This document shows positions 13,801 to 26,063 of a DNA stretch of 64,000 nucleotides, one piece after another. Positions within the stretch are counted from its first letter, which is position 1; each line of letters begins with the position of its first letter. The notes beneath the pieces are model-generated. The model saw nothing but the letters and a program-made list of their open reading frames with translations, had not been told where the DNA came from and ran no database searches. A program made the position numbers and the translations under genes. Location: NCBI RefSeq assembly GCF_028389875.1, contig NC_084663.1, forward strand, positions 208,599,876 to 208,663,875, read 5' to 3'. The stretch comes from Rhea pennata (taxonomy: Eukaryota; Chordata; Aves; Rheiformes; Rheidae).

Positions 13801-15421
13801 TCCTCTGTTCCAGGGGAGTGATTTCAACTCTTCTCACATCATATGATCTTCTAAGAGCTGTGGCAGCAAAACCTGGAAGTGACAACATATGCTTTAAAAC
13901 TGTCAGATTCTTTGTTCAATTTATCACATAATAGAGCAACTCTAATTCCTTTCATCATGGAAAAGAAAACAAAGCTGCACGAAAGGTGCAACAAAAAATG
14001 CTGGGTCCTTTCGACAGTTTGGTTAAAACACACATCAGAAACCTTTCACACACATCAAAATTCCTTTTCCACAGGAATTTTGTACCAGCTGAAGCCTGTA
14101 CATCAATTCTAAGTCCATTTGTAGAAGTATTGAGCTGCGCAACAGACATGTATCCTGACATACCAAAAATAAAAATATGACTAATAGTTTTAAAATACAT
14201 GAAAAACATCTTTTAAACCATGCTCTTACTTTTAAAACATTAGCAGTTCTAACACACTGACAATTGCTTGCTCCCCTAACCATAGTCTCTTTACGCTTTC
14301 TTCTTCTATTACTACCCTTACCAGCAAGAGAGTGCCACTGGTAAAGATACAGCTACCATTTTTTTTAAAAAAAACATGCAGTCCTAATATTCAGAATAAG
14401 TTTGTTGGTTCACCAGTAAGGTTACTGGGAAATAAAGCAAGATGTGCATACTTCATAGCTCAGAACTCCTGAGTGAGGAATCTGCTGTATTTATTTTGTG
14501 AAAGCCCTCCCACAAGCCATTTCCTTGCCTCTCCTACCTCAAATTTCAAGCATATTTTTTCCCTCCATCTCACCTTTGTGGGGCCTCCCATATTACAGAC
14601 TTCTTTCTGACAGAAGCTTTGTTATCTAAAAAGCTCTATTACTTCAAAATACAGGCTTATTTGAAACCTTTTTCACTGCTGGCTCTCTCCCTTAACTGTT
14701 ATTCTGTATCTTATCAAGATTTTTACTCAACGACTTTTTATCACTTAAACAACACTGCAGTTATAGTGTACCACTGCTAGGTGTGTTTTCTTATATCCGC
14801 TTTAAGGAAGTGACTATGACTAGATAAGCCAGCCCTAGTATAGAAACCAAATTCATATAAAGGTAAATGAGATGGGGGAAAGAGTTGTGCTTAAATGCAC
14901 AAACACTCAATACCACATACAAATAACTACGCACAACACTAAGCTTCACTGTGGAATAAAACATTCTTTTCCCAATGAGCCCTGATAGCTTTTAAACAGA
15001 AAGAGCTTTATGAATAAACACATCCCAGTCCTTCGAGTCTAGTGGATTTTTTTTCCGTTGGGTTGAACGTATATATTGCGCAGTTTCTCTCTTAAAAAAA
15101 AAAAAGGAAAAAAAAAAATAAAAAAAGCCGCTCCTGATGGCCTAAACATGCTTCCCCCCCCAGCTCCACGGTCTCTTAAAGCCTCACTTATGCTTTTCAC
15201 CGACTCTGCCTCAGGCGGCGCCTTGTCACGGCAGCGAGACCGCTCCGCCCCGGCCGTCACCGCGTGCCTCTCGGCAACAGTACCGGCGCTTACTCCTTGC
15301 CTGTCCGCGCCCGGCTCTCACCTCTGCGAGCGGCCGGGGGCGGCGCGGCGCGACGCGGGGCCGCCAGGCAGCCGCCGCCCGCGCCGGCGAGCAGCGCAGC
15401 GCCCCGCCGGGCCCCCGCCAT
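4843..15421 (-). CDS. CCDC90B: CCDC90B, mitochondrial coiled-coil protein, nine exons
   Basis: Complete gene. Coding exons in order on the - strand: 15421-15322, 13872-13753, 11255-11152, 8311-8210, 7540-7499, 7419-7348, 7263-7210, 6444-6330, 4898-4843. All introns are GT-AG and all phases join, giving 765 nt: 254 residues plus TAG, the length I recall for human CCDC90B. The family sits in the mitochondrial inner membrane and is related to MCUR1, a calcium-uniporter regulator. Visible parts: an Arg/Ala-rich targeting N terminus (exon 1), the family signature ITPLEQRK then [11 protein letters not shown] (exon 2), a long coiled coil with [19 protein letters not shown] (exon 4), [18 protein letters not shown] (exon 7), and a C-terminal membrane segment [17 protein letters not shown] (exons 8-9). 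I chose the ATG at 15421 for its GCCATGG context and the family length. In-frame ATGs at 15457 and 15478 would lengthen the targeting region. Confidence 0.96.
8912..9584 (+). mobile_element. CR1 LINE, 5'-truncated 3' end, in CCDC90B intron 3
   Basis: The sequence matches the 3' end of the longer CR1 copy at 29.8-30.7 kb, from the reverse-transcriptase C terminus ([18 protein letters not shown]) through the typical tail ttccaacctt to degenerate ATTCTATG-type octamers at about 9565-9580. It is 5'-truncated, as usual for CR1, and lies antisense to CCDC90B. The coding part is broken, with a TGA in the stretch corresponding to [10 protein letters not shown]. It is a fossil LINE with no expected function. 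Confidence 0.93.
12365..12925 (+). mobile_element. Ancient CR1/L3-like LINE relic in CCDC90B intron 2
   Basis: A heavily decayed LINE 3' region. Recognisable landmarks in order are the stretch around 12378-12420 corresponding to 'LEKxQxRAT', the segment near 12560-12650 (GGCATCAAATTAACCAAG, then a decayed 'RKYFF' region), and a 3' untranslated motif near 12885-12910 (GGGCTAGATGAACCTTTAAT) that resembles the ending of old amniote CR1/L3 elements rather than the avian octamer-ended CR1. It is clearly older than the other CR1 copies here. The call rests on remembered consensus features, not on an alignment. Confidence 0.7.
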
Positions 15422-15468
15422 GGCCTCGCCGCCGCTTCCGCCAGGCGGCGCCTGCATCCGGCCGGGCC

Positions 15469-15484
15469 CGCGGGGCATGCTGGG
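15469..15484 (-). promoter_or_regulatory. ZNF143/THAP11-type site near CCDC90B start
   Basis: On the - strand this reads CCCAGCATGCCCCGCG, close to the ZNF143 SBS core (CCCAnnATGCnnnGCG). It lies about 50-65 bases upstream of the chosen ATG and overlaps the furthest upstream in-frame ATG at 15478. That overlap argues that transcription starts near or downstream of it. Confidence 0.55.
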
Positions 15485-15546
15485 TGTGGCAGTCTGGGCG
15501 CGGCGCCCCCGTGCGGAGGGGAGGAGCGGCAGCGCCCGCAGCGCCC

Positions 15547-15556
15547 GCGCATGCGC
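15547..15556. promoter_or_regulatory. NRF1 site
   Basis: GCGCATGCGC is a perfect palindromic NRF1 consensus, 126-135 bases upstream of the CCDC90B ATG. NRF1 commonly controls nuclear genes for mitochondrial proteins, which fits the product. Confidence 0.7.
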
Positions 15557-15574
15557 GCGGGCGGGGAGGGGGCG

Positions 15575-15588
15575 GTTGCCATGGCAAC
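15575..15588. promoter_or_regulatory. RFX X-box palindrome
   Basis: GTTGCCATGGCAAC is a perfect 14-base RFX X-box inverted repeat, about 20 bases from the NRF1 site and about 155 bases upstream of the ATG. RFX factors bind such palindromes as dimers. Use in this promoter is inference. Confidence 0.65.
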
Positions 15589-15661
15589 GGAGGCAGCGCT
15601 CCCGCCGCCATTAGCGTGTCGCGGCGGGCTGCCCTCGCCGAGCGGCCTTCGCCTTCGTCTC

Positions 15662-18600
15662 GGTGTCCTTCGCCTTAGTGTCCCCCCAGAGATGCTGAGG
15701 GACGCCAACACCCCCAGGGCACCCAGACTACACCCGCTGGGGGCCTGCCCCAAAGGAGCCCCTGTGTGTCCCAGCAGCTACCCCTCTGGGGCCTCGAACG
15801 CTGAGGCAGGCCCGACAGCCTGCGCCTCCTGCACACATCACCTCACGGGTCTTGCCCAGGCCGGCGCGAACAGGCTGGCAGCCTGCCTGAGCTCGAGCTT
15901 GCTCTCGCTGTGGTTAGCGAGGGCTCTCTGACCTTGGCGCATTGATTTCTGGTGGCTGGGCTATGGAGCTGTGCAGGAGAGTCGTGCTCTGCGGCCCTTC
16001 GTGTGCCCATTTGCACTCGGGAGTTTTGGTCACACCACCATGTCCTTTCCTGTCTCGCTGCCATGCTGTCAGGTGTTTTAGTTTTTTTTGTCAGCTGTCC
16101 ATTGTGTTGACAATGGGGTAAAGAAAAGAAAACTCTGCTTAAAAGAGAAGGAATCCCAGTTTCTGTACGAGCATGTGCACTGCTCCATCTCACCTTGCTG
16201 TCAGGCGCGCAAAGTAGCATTTAAGAGCATTTAAGCATTTAAGCAAGAAATATGTTCCTCTCCTTTGCTGAATGTAGTCCTTCCTCAATGTTTGGAAGCT
16301 ATAATTGCTGTCAGCAACCTGTCTGCTTCAGGCCACAAACATTTCTTTTAGCTTGGCTAAGGTTTGCAGATGTTCAAGAGGCTGAATTTTGCTTTCAGTT
16401 GCAGCAAATAAATCTGAGTTGTTTTAAATTTCAGGTCAATATTATAGAAAACAGTTTGCTCGCTGGCGTTAGAGTGTATGTAAAAGTTGTTGATGCCTCT
16501 TGAGAGCCAAGAGGAACAAGCAGGGTGAAAACACATACAGAATACAGCAGATGAAGAAGAACATTGCAGATAATTATGCAGACCACCCTTGCTTGTAAAA
16601 CATACAAAGAGGGAATATCCAGAGAAATGCCTGTGTTAGCAGGGCTGTTCCAAGAGCTCAGATATTAGCAGTGTGTCCAGTGCTTGGAGTGTCCCTCAGG
16701 GAGCACTTAAGTTGAGGTCTGGGTAAGCAAGACCTTGTCTTATCTAGCCATGCGGTAATGAGGACACACAGGAAACCTGCTCAGAGATCTTCCTTGTGAG
16801 AGCAGTGATGTTGTCTCCATAAGGCCAGAAAGATTTGTGGACAGACAGAGCCCAGAGTAAGGCAAGCTGCCTACGGTAGGCAACACAGAATTCAGAGCAA
16901 TTTAGATCTGTATAGATGCGGTCATGGAGCATCCATGCAAAAAACACTAACAGGCCAAATTCAGCTCTGGAGTACCCAGCTGCAATTCTGTTGACAAGCA
17001 GTGTGGCATACAGTGACATGAGGGCTGAATATTAATTTCAAAAATGTATCTCCAGGGCAGACCTTAGGAAAAGAACACAGCCCTGAATTTGTCTTACAGA
17101 TGGAGAGGGCCATGTATCAATGGCTGTATCAAGAGCGAGAGTTAGATTTGTGGTGGAGAGGGCTAATGTGCAGAGGCTAATGGACACTTACTTTCTGCCA
17201 GCTGCATTGGACGAGTGACTGCACATAATTGAGCATGTTTTTCCCTCTTTCTCTATTCTCCATTCACTATACCTTAGACATCTGCTATAGGTCATCTTCC
17301 CTAAGCCTGGTTCTGCATATCTTAACATCCCTGAATTTAAATGCAAAACCAGACCTGGCTGCAGTTCTTCTAAAAGACAAAACCAAAACTCTGGCTCCTA
17401 GTGCTTTTGAATGCTGAAGCTTTGGAACCTGTAACCATGTATGAACTCTGTGGCTAGAGAGCAGAAGAAACAATTCCTATGCCAAAGCCTTACCTTGGGA
17501 CTGAGGAGATTTTGGTTCCATACTCCCTCCTGATTTCCCATGGATTCCTGTTGACCTTAGCCTAATCACTGAATCATCTCAGAGTTCCCCAGACTGAATA
17601 ATCAGAATATTAATTTTGAAATTTATTCTTACCACTTTTTCCTCTGTTTTGTCCATTTTGACTGGAAAGACGTGTGATTTTACTATACAGTGTACAGCAC
17701 AGCCTTGGTGCCTGATCTTGGTTAGGATTTCTTTGTGTTACTTTACTACTCCATGTCTAAATTCTGCTGATCTGACAGTAGCTTGTGGGCAAGGCCTCAA
17801 CTGAGATGTCATCCGTAATGTTGGTTTGAATACGCCGGAATTTCACTCCTGTTGTGACCTGGCAAGTGCAACAGCTCTATACCAAGATTAAGAATGGGAA
17901 AACCAACTCTGATTGCACAGAGCATGCCCAGCACGCTGCTATCACCTTTGAACAGCCTGCCTGACAGACTTGCAAAATAAATCATAACACATTGACTAAT
18001 TCTCTTTCACTTCTGTACTCACTGTGCTAGTCAATTCAGCCTAGAGCTGCCCTCCCTCACTTGGGGCAGCCCTCAACATTGTTCCTTTGCTGGTGACTGT
18101 TTATTGTTTTCTTCTCATTAAAGCCCTTGATCACAATTAAAATCTTTGCCTTTTCCAGGAAACTAAAAATAAAGTCTGTCCTGTGGCCCCTGACAAAAAG
18201 CTACCTTCAACAGTAGCCAAATGTATAGATGGAAATAAACAGATCAGCAACTGGAGCTGTCTCTTTGCCAGTCTTTTCCTCATAGTTATTCCAGCGCTCT
18301 AATGGGATCTGCTATGAGAAAACTGATTGTTACTTTGGGCACTACCCTCTGTGAACTTAATAGGCAGGAAAATTGTGTGGGTCTGATACATTCTAAGATT
18401 GGCATGTAGACTAGCACTTGCCTCCCAAGACTGGTTTCCAAACAAGAATGACTCCAGAGCACACAGTTTTCCACAGCCATGGCTTGATAATCATGACTTC
18501 AGTCTTTCTACTGATTGAAGAGCAGGACTTGAACCAGCTATCCCGGTCTTCAATTTTGAATCCTCATGTTGTGATCCGTTCCCATACAAGTTGTTAATCA

Positions 18601-20360
18601 TGTAGGGACTCAGAACACAATGGAAAAATTTTGTTTGATCAAAAAGGCACTATAATTTCAGGATGAAATTTCCATTCAAACTGTAAGGAAGGGTGAGATG
18701 ATCCATCCAGGCTAAGACCTTGACTCTCCCTACCTCCTAGTTAAATAGTCTACTCTGGAAGGCTGGCTACTCTGGAAGGGAAGAAAAATGGTCTTGACTG
18801 AATTTTATCTTCATTTTATTCCCTATCAGAGCAAAATGCAGATTTCAAAGACTGAATATTTTTGCAAAAATATTTTTTGCTTTTAAGCTTGTACTAGTTA
18901 TAATAAAGTACTTTAGGCTCTCTCAGGCATTTCTTTTACTGCAGAAGTCCAGGAATTCTGAATTTACTTCTTAAAATGAAAGTCAGACAAAAAAAGAGTA
19001 TTGCTTGTGGTACTTTTTATAACTGGTTATATTTGAACTACTAAGTTTGAGAGCCATGATATGACATAAGATACCTGCGAATAAAAAAGATGCAGTTTTC
19101 AACAGTGACTAGCAAGTGTGGATTATCTGAACTCGCCCACCTCTGCATCCTTCATAGAGCCCTGATTCTCTCACAGCCAGCACAGTGCAATGCTTTAAGC
19201 TGGACATGTAAAAATTCAATCTGTCAGGATCATTAATAAGAGCAGAAAAGCCTCTTTGTGGATAAAGGCTTGAAAAAAAAATCTTGATTTCTAATCACTC
19301 AAAGGTCCCTTTGGGTGACAATTTTCATTCAGCCTTCGTGAACTGTTTGTCTCCATGCAGTGAAAAGGACTGTAGTTTCAATGGGCTCTCTTAGGTGGCT
19401 CTTTGATCCTGCCTTGTTTCCTTCTTTTTGTAAGAACCAGTTGGGGGAATCATAATTTGTTCGGTAGCATTTACTCTTTTGGGGTATGACTTTTATTCAG
19501 AGGCTCAGATGAGAATGAAGATGGAGGTAAAAAGTGTATGGGATATCTGAGGACAGAAGCGCTGCTACCAGTGCCAGTGGTCTAAGCCAGGGTAGTAAAG
19601 AAGGCAAGCAGCCAAGGAAATCACTAGAAGGACATTAGTAGCAAAGCAAGTGTGTGGTACCTATGCTGAGGTTTAACTCTACAGTCCTGCCATGGTAACA
19701 GATGCAAGATTCAGCAGAAATGCTCAAACCCAACCTTATTTAAAGCACTGAGTTGCCAAGTCAACAATTCCTGTTGCCAAGATACAGACCTTAGAAAAAA
19801 CGCCCAACAATAACAACAAAACGCTGTCACTAAGGGAGAAGAGCCCTGGATCCAAGCAGTAACGATGTCACACAGAGACTAAGGATGGCAATTGCTCCTT
19901 CAGTGGCATGCAGTCAGTCTTTTCAAACCGCAGAGGTTTCCCTCAGAGGACAGAAAGGCTAAGTGCCCCAAGGTGTTGATTTTCTACTTCAGACAGACAC
20001 TGAAACAGCAGACTGGTTTTTTGGAAGCTGTAATTTCTAACAGCAGGTACTAGCAACTGAAAGCAGTTTATCTTACTAATACAGAGAGCTGCTTTGGAGA
20101 TAACAGGGGCTGTCAAAACATGCCATAGGAGGGCAGCAGCCTACAACTAGACAGGGTCGGATCATGAGACTGGGTATTCTGATCATATCCTCCTCCCGCT
20201 CTGTTGTATTTATTGTCATTTATACAAACACAATTCATATGCTCTTAGCCACCTGTGATACAGCTTTCACATGAATACTAGTAATACCTCTCAGTATTGT
20301 CTGTCAGTCACAATGAGAGCTTGCAGCAGAGATTGCTTCAGGCTGCAAGGTTCTACAAAG
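15662..20360. other. Intergenic DNA, no gene or clear repeat seen
   Basis: To the right of the CpG island the sequence returns to ordinary composition. The short open frames here (for example near 16252-16503 and 16744-17019) have no recognisable motifs and no supporting splice pattern. I see no known repeat family. Confidence 0.5.
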
Positions 20361-20451
20361 GTATTTAAAGGGAGGAGGCACTCCGCTCAAACAGCTGAAA
20401 ATAAAGAAGGCAAGCAAATAAGAAACTCAATAGAAAAACTGTGAAACCAGT
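20361..20451 (+). repeat. Block P, 91-bp source of a local direct duplication
   Basis: This 91-bp block recurs in the same orientation at 22903-22993 with about 8 differences (roughly 91% identity). The core from TCAAACAGCTG onward is the best conserved part. Sequence after the block differs between the two places, so the shared part has a definite right edge at ACCAGT. Confidence 0.85.
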
Positions 20452-21217
20452 GAGGTGCTTGGAGAGAGGGGCAGTTAATGAGACAACTATTTTTTTTTAA
20501 CCTTCCCCTCCCACTTTTAATATTTTATAGATTTTTCATCATTCTGCATGCTTCATAGGAGTTCTCTGTTGTCCCCCTTGACTGGAAAATACAGATCAAG
20601 GTCTTAGTGCTGTCAATGGTGGTGATATCTAGTCGTTGGAATGTGGGGCTTGAAAGGACCTCTGGCTTGAGTCCAGTCCCTCCACAAACAACAAGAGCAC
20701 TTGCCCCCATTTTTACCCATATTTTCTTCCCAAACTGGGATTGATTTACCCACCAAATAGTTAGCAAATTCCTTTCTTGAGCTTACATAATCCGTGTATT
20801 TTCAAAGCTAGGTGTCCCTTAAACTGCATTTAGAAACCAGCTCTGATTCTCTGTATTGGCTGTATTAGTCAGCATACATCCCTGGATTCAGCACCCAGAA
20901 ACATCTTCTGGGACCTATGACCAGTGAGTGTCAAAAACAGAGAATAGTCAGCAACAGCAAAGCAAGATACTACTTCATCTTAACAAATGCAACAAAGTGT
21001 AACGGAACAAAGAGTTTGAAATGGTAAAAATGTTAGTATGATTGTTTACATTAAATAAGCCATGCACCCATATCAAAGCCTGAGAATAATGAGTAGGGGA
21101 CCCAGGCAGATGCTAAAGCAGGATCCATCCCTTTTTAGTCCATTTTCTGATGTAAACGCTCCCTCACTCCCAAAGTAAGTTTTTTCTTTTTTCTTTTTTC
21201 TTTCTTTTTTTTTTCTT

Positions 21218-21271
<54 letters not shown>

Positions 21272-22902
21272 TCATTTCCCTGTAATCTGGTGGCACATAC
21301 TGGTCTTACAGCATTTATTCACATCCGGAAGCAGCACACTGCCTGCTGAGAGATAACTCCAGTGTTATCTTTTCATGGTGCCCATCCTGTTTTGCCGGAC
21401 TCTACTTCTCTTGAGTAGTTTTGTAGCTGTCTTGCTGCTAGTGAACCGGCATGGGAAGGGAGCATTCAAGGAGCCAGGAAACTTTATTAGCAATGATGGG
21501 TGATGCTACTGGGCTCCATCTCAATCCTGAAACCAGAGAAAGGGAGCATCACCCCACCACTAAGTCCTGCAGCACCACTGAGCCTTGGAAAAGACTTTGG
21601 CAATGTTTGCCCTCTAATAACCTAAAATCTCTGACTTGACCGGGACACACCCTATGAAAGAGGCCATGGTACAAAGTGGCCAAATGACTTGGAAGCAGCA
21701 TGACTATTCATCTTCTCCAAACTCTTCTCTACCAAGTGATATTTCTCCCTGATCCCTCCTGGGGCCATCCATCATCCCAAAACTAATACACACCTAGATG
21801 CCCTCCATCACTGTGCTCTGGAACCTGCTGAGGGGGGAGCACAATATTGCTGGGTGGTGCGAGGAGGAAGGCAGAACCAGCTCTGATTCCTCTCTCCTCA
21901 CTACTGAGGCAAAGCCAAAGTGCAAGGTACAGAAGTCCAGCTCAGCAGACAGAGATAGCCCAAAGTGGGACAACAAACAGCTGGAGTATAGAAAACATGC
22001 TATTTATGCAAGCATTGTCCTGTAATCATTTCAGCAGTGATGGGGATCACAAATATTTAGGAATATGAGACCTCCACAGTGTTGATCTCATTCCTCATTA
22101 TAACTCAGGATGAAGTGTTGTGCTCAGGCTCTCCTGTGTTTCAAAGGCAGACTGCACTATACTGGCTACTGAATAGGCTATTGTGCTTTATTACCCTAGT
22201 AGCAAATATCTGTCAGAATTACACTCTGATTTGCTTTTGGTCAAACACCTTGTAGGCAGGATGTTGTTACCTAGCAGCTCTCCAAAATAGCTTAAGCCTT
22301 TGCTGAAAAGCCACAGGGAAGGGCTGGGGCACTCCAGTCAATTTTGAACTGACTGGGGCTTAGGAGCTTAACTGTAGTTAGGAAATATATTGTGACAGGG
22401 AGAAAGAGAACAATTCAAGTGCAAAAGCAAAAACAGAAAACACCCATCTATGTTCCCTGTATAAAGGAACTCACTAAGCCACACTTTCTGGAAAGCTTTC
22501 TTCATGAGTACCTGTCGCAGTCTGCTTCCAGCTAGATAAATACCCTTCAGCAAATTAGATTATCCTTGGAATAAACATCCAGGAAGAGGCAAAGGTGTCT
22601 GTGGTAGGATAGATCACCCTTCTGCATGATTAATTTAGTTCTATGAGGCTCAGATAAGTCTTACAAAATTTCATCTAGATGGAGTATGGGCAACAGACAG
22701 ACACACTACAATGCTGTGGTTTGTATTTGTGACACTGTTGACCTTCCTCCTTGTCAGTGTCTAGAATAACCTTGTTTGAGTCACCAGTGGGATGGGACAA
22801 ATTAGGATAGTGAAATAGAATGTGTTATCAGTGATATATTCAATTATATCTCATCTAAGTCAATGGGGTTGCTCTTGCTCATGTTGACTTGCATCAACAG
22901 AA
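20452..22902. other. Non-coding DNA with a pyrimidine tract
   Basis: No gene or known transposon is recognised. The only marked structure is the pure pyrimidine tract at 21180-21264. Open frames near 21451-21639 and 21798-22068 lack recognisable domains. Confidence 0.5.
21180..21264 (+). repeat. 85-base pure pyrimidine tract (T/C, CT repeat, poly-T)
   Basis: An unbroken run of T and C: T-rich with interspersed C, then (CT) dinucleotides at about 21216-21240, then 24 T. Long pure pyrimidine tracts can form triplex DNA. Length is likely to vary between individuals. Confidence 0.95.
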
Positions 22903-23156
22903 GTATTTCATGGGAGGCGGCACCCCTCTCAAACAGCTGAAAATAAAGAAGGCAAGAAGATAAGAAACTCAATAGAAAAACTGTGCAACCAGTTAGCTCT
23001 GAGGTATGATCTCAGGTTAATAGTTTTGATTAAAGCAAGGGAGGAGGAGAAAGTGGAAATCAGCACAGGAATAGTATCTCAGATCAAAACAACCATTTCT
23101 TTAGCTTTATTTCAATGTTCGGTATACTTTGTTTTCAACTGCTATTGAGGTTGGCT
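22903..23156 (+). repeat. Mosaic of two local copies (P direct, Q inverted)
   Basis: Bases 22903-22993 copy block P from 20361-20451 in direct orientation. They are followed without a gap by 22994-23156, which is an inverted copy of 26084-26255 at about 95% identity. Only about one base is shared at the join. Neither source has the other block next to it. The arrangement fits a templated insertion built from two nearby templates better than one dispersed repeat family. Confidence 0.75.
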
Positions 23157-26032
23157 TTGCTTGTTCTTTGTATACCTGTACTTGGTACATTTTTGCGTGT
23201 TCTTTGTATACCTGTAGCAGTGATAAGCCTAAATCCTGTGTCAACATTTCAGCACTATGAAAACTCAATATGTGGATTCAGTGTGTGGCTGAAGGGAATA
23301 AAATTCAAGTATGGAAATTATTTAGGGAAAGAACACTTCAGTGATGGGTTGCCCAATGCTTTTCTTGCCTGTCTCTCTGAATTATCTTCTTTCTGCTCTC
23401 CACAGACTTGCCATTTACCACACATTCTCCTAACACTAGCAGTTTCGCAGTGTTGTCCATGCCCTGCCTCGTGAGGATCCTGAGGGACCCAGATGCACTG
23501 AAGAAGCTGGCACAAGTTCATAAACAAGCACACAGAAATCACTTACAAGTCATTTTATTTACAAGTCATTACAGAAATGGCTGGTAGCTCCCAGTATTTC
23601 CCCAGGAGATTGATTTAATAATTCCTGAAGTAGCTAGGAAATTCTAAAGGGGTCCAAAATACTTTGTCTCAGATCATACAGTGCACTTGTACTGTTTTGA
23701 GACTGCATAGATATTGATGCATTTCCATGTAGGCATAGTCAGCACCCACTCAAGCCCCACGCTCTGTATCATGGGAAAAACTTGCAGACCAATGTTTTCA
23801 CAGATCTTCTTGCTTGAATAGATCATACCAGAACTAAGAGCTTTTCACAGACTGGTCAAGTATTTATGAGCCTGGAAACACAACAAATATATTTCTTTGC
23901 AAGTTAATGCAAATACAACTGGGATCTTAAAAAATTTAATATATGAGCTTCAGAAAGGTACACTGCTTGCTCTCAGACAAGTGAAGATGTGGAGACATCT
24001 CAATTTAGAGTTCCTTCAACACACAGAGGGTGCAGTCATCCTCAACTAGTGAGATTGTTTAGGGAGATACGTCACTGTAGAAACTGCTCAGTTCTAGATG
24101 CTCATTTCATCTATCTGCCCAGCCACCCATTGTGCCTTTAACTACATTTTACCGTAAGGACATTTGTGCGACGGAAGTAAGATATGCTACAGCTATATGC
24201 AAAATGCAACAGACCTTCAGACTTGACTGCAGCAAGTCATATGTGCCATTGCATAACTGAGTTAAATGAGGTCATTTTTCTTCTGTTCCAGGTACAGTAG
24301 TTTACACTGAAGAGCTCTGTCATCTTACACAAATGTTAATTGAATATGAAAATGTCTAAAATATCAAAATAAAAGAGCCCATGCCTGATGTTCAGTCCCC
24401 AGGAACCTAAGTAGCTAACTAAATTACTAACAGAGTAACTGTTTTATGATGCAAACACTCACAAATTTAGGTAAATTCTGTTCCCCCAAACATGGCTGTA
24501 AATTGGGATTTACTGTAAGGCAGCAAAACTGTTAATACTTATTTGATGAAAATCTCTGAAGTTCTTTATTATAGTTGAAATTCAGCATTGCTTTTCACAA
24601 AACCAAATCTCTGTTAATGTCATTCAAGTTCTGTGGATTTTCCCCAGCAGGAAATTTGGCACCTGCTTTGTTACAGTTCATGAATAAAGAGTCTTTTGTT
24701 ACTGGTCAAGAGCTACAAAAAGGATTTCTGCATCAGTGACTGCCAGGTTGGTTTGCTGCAGTGCTTATAAATGGGGATGAATAAGAAAATCCTACACATT
24801 TGTTTTTAATTCTACTAAGGAAGCGGGAAGTTCATTGACCCAAAATTAGGCTAACTCCCAAGAAAACATCTAATCCAATCTAAGGTTATAATACTCCTCT
24901 TCAATAGCTTTACTGACTATAGGTAACAAATAGCCAGAAAATGTAAACCATCCCCCTGATCAGGTTGTTCCACTATTTCTCACTTAAAGGGCAGTGTGGT
25001 TGTCCCAGAGAGGTATAAGATTTATGGGAGCTAATGATAAGTCTTTTCCACGACTAGGTTTTGGCTTTTTCAGCTTCCCTCCTCAAGTGAAATTAAAGGA
25101 TAGTGTTATAAACACAAACGTACTTCTGAATAAAGCTTGGTAGCTTGTCAGTTCTGACCTTAAGTATGAGAGGGGGCAAATGACTTAAGATCAAAAAGGC
25201 AAACAGGTCAAATGAGAGGAAGCCAAGGGAAAATTGAGTTGGGAAGAAAGCTTGTACTGGAATCTAGACTGTATTTTGATAGTAAAATCAGAACATAGGG
25301 GCATAAAATCAGAACATAGTGAGCATAGCTCTACACAACAGATGAGGCCTTTTATCAGGAGCAGACTGGAGACACTGCCTGCTCACACCATTTACAGAAA
25401 GAACTGCAGAAGAAGCAAGGGTATAACACTGCTTAGAGTCCGGTAGCAGGTCAGTGGCAAAGACAAGAGCAGAACAGAGGCCTTCTGGCTCCACTCCCAG
25501 GATCTAGTTACTCTCTGATCTGAAAACTTATTCCTTTTGCTGCAGTTTAATCATTTGGGCTGAAATTTTATGAACTGGAAATACCATTTGCAGCTGAATT
25601 TGAAAAGGAAAATGATTCAGGTCTTTCTGAGCAGGCAGTCCCACATCTTGAGGCAACATGGAAACTTTGGCAGGAAATTAGTTTGGATCAAAGATTGATT
25701 GCCTTTGCTATCTTCCCATGGGCACTATCTTACATAATGAAGAGACTACAAGAGACTGCAAGTTCATCGCAGTTCTGCAAATCTGGGGTTAACCCACACT
25801 TCCAATGAGCGACAGGGATACATACTTTTATGGCCAAACTATGAATTTTTGTAATTGAAATGAACAGAGATCTTATGGAAAAATATCATTTGATCACATC
25901 ATTTACAATTGTGTCATAACACATACACACAACATGAGCATGGATAATCTTAAATCTGGCATTGTCTTGCTTGTGTATGCTTGCAATAATACATGTATAA
26001 TATATGTTTACGTATGCATCTCTGTACACACT

Positions 26033-26063
<31 letters not shown>

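Larger units (their letters stand above)
15190..15660. promoter_or_regulatory. CCDC90B: CpG-island promoter of CCDC90B
   Basis: A sharp switch from AT-rich to very GC-rich, CpG-dense sequence covers exon 1 of CCDC90B and about 240 bases upstream of its ATG. No TATA box is seen. Matches to NRF1, RFX and ZNF143 motifs lie inside it and are listed separately. Open frames on both strands through this block are by-products of GC richness. A divergent transcript to the right is possible, but I see no exon for one. Confidence 0.85.

Noticed and set aside
15226-15753. Long open frames on both strands of the CpG island
   Set aside because: They result from high GC content. Only the 100-base exon 1 of CCDC90B is supported by splicing phase and family length.
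23115-23474. A 119-codon + strand open frame starting in block Q
   Set aside because: It begins inside duplicated non-coding sequence, has no domain and has no partner frame in the inverted copy.
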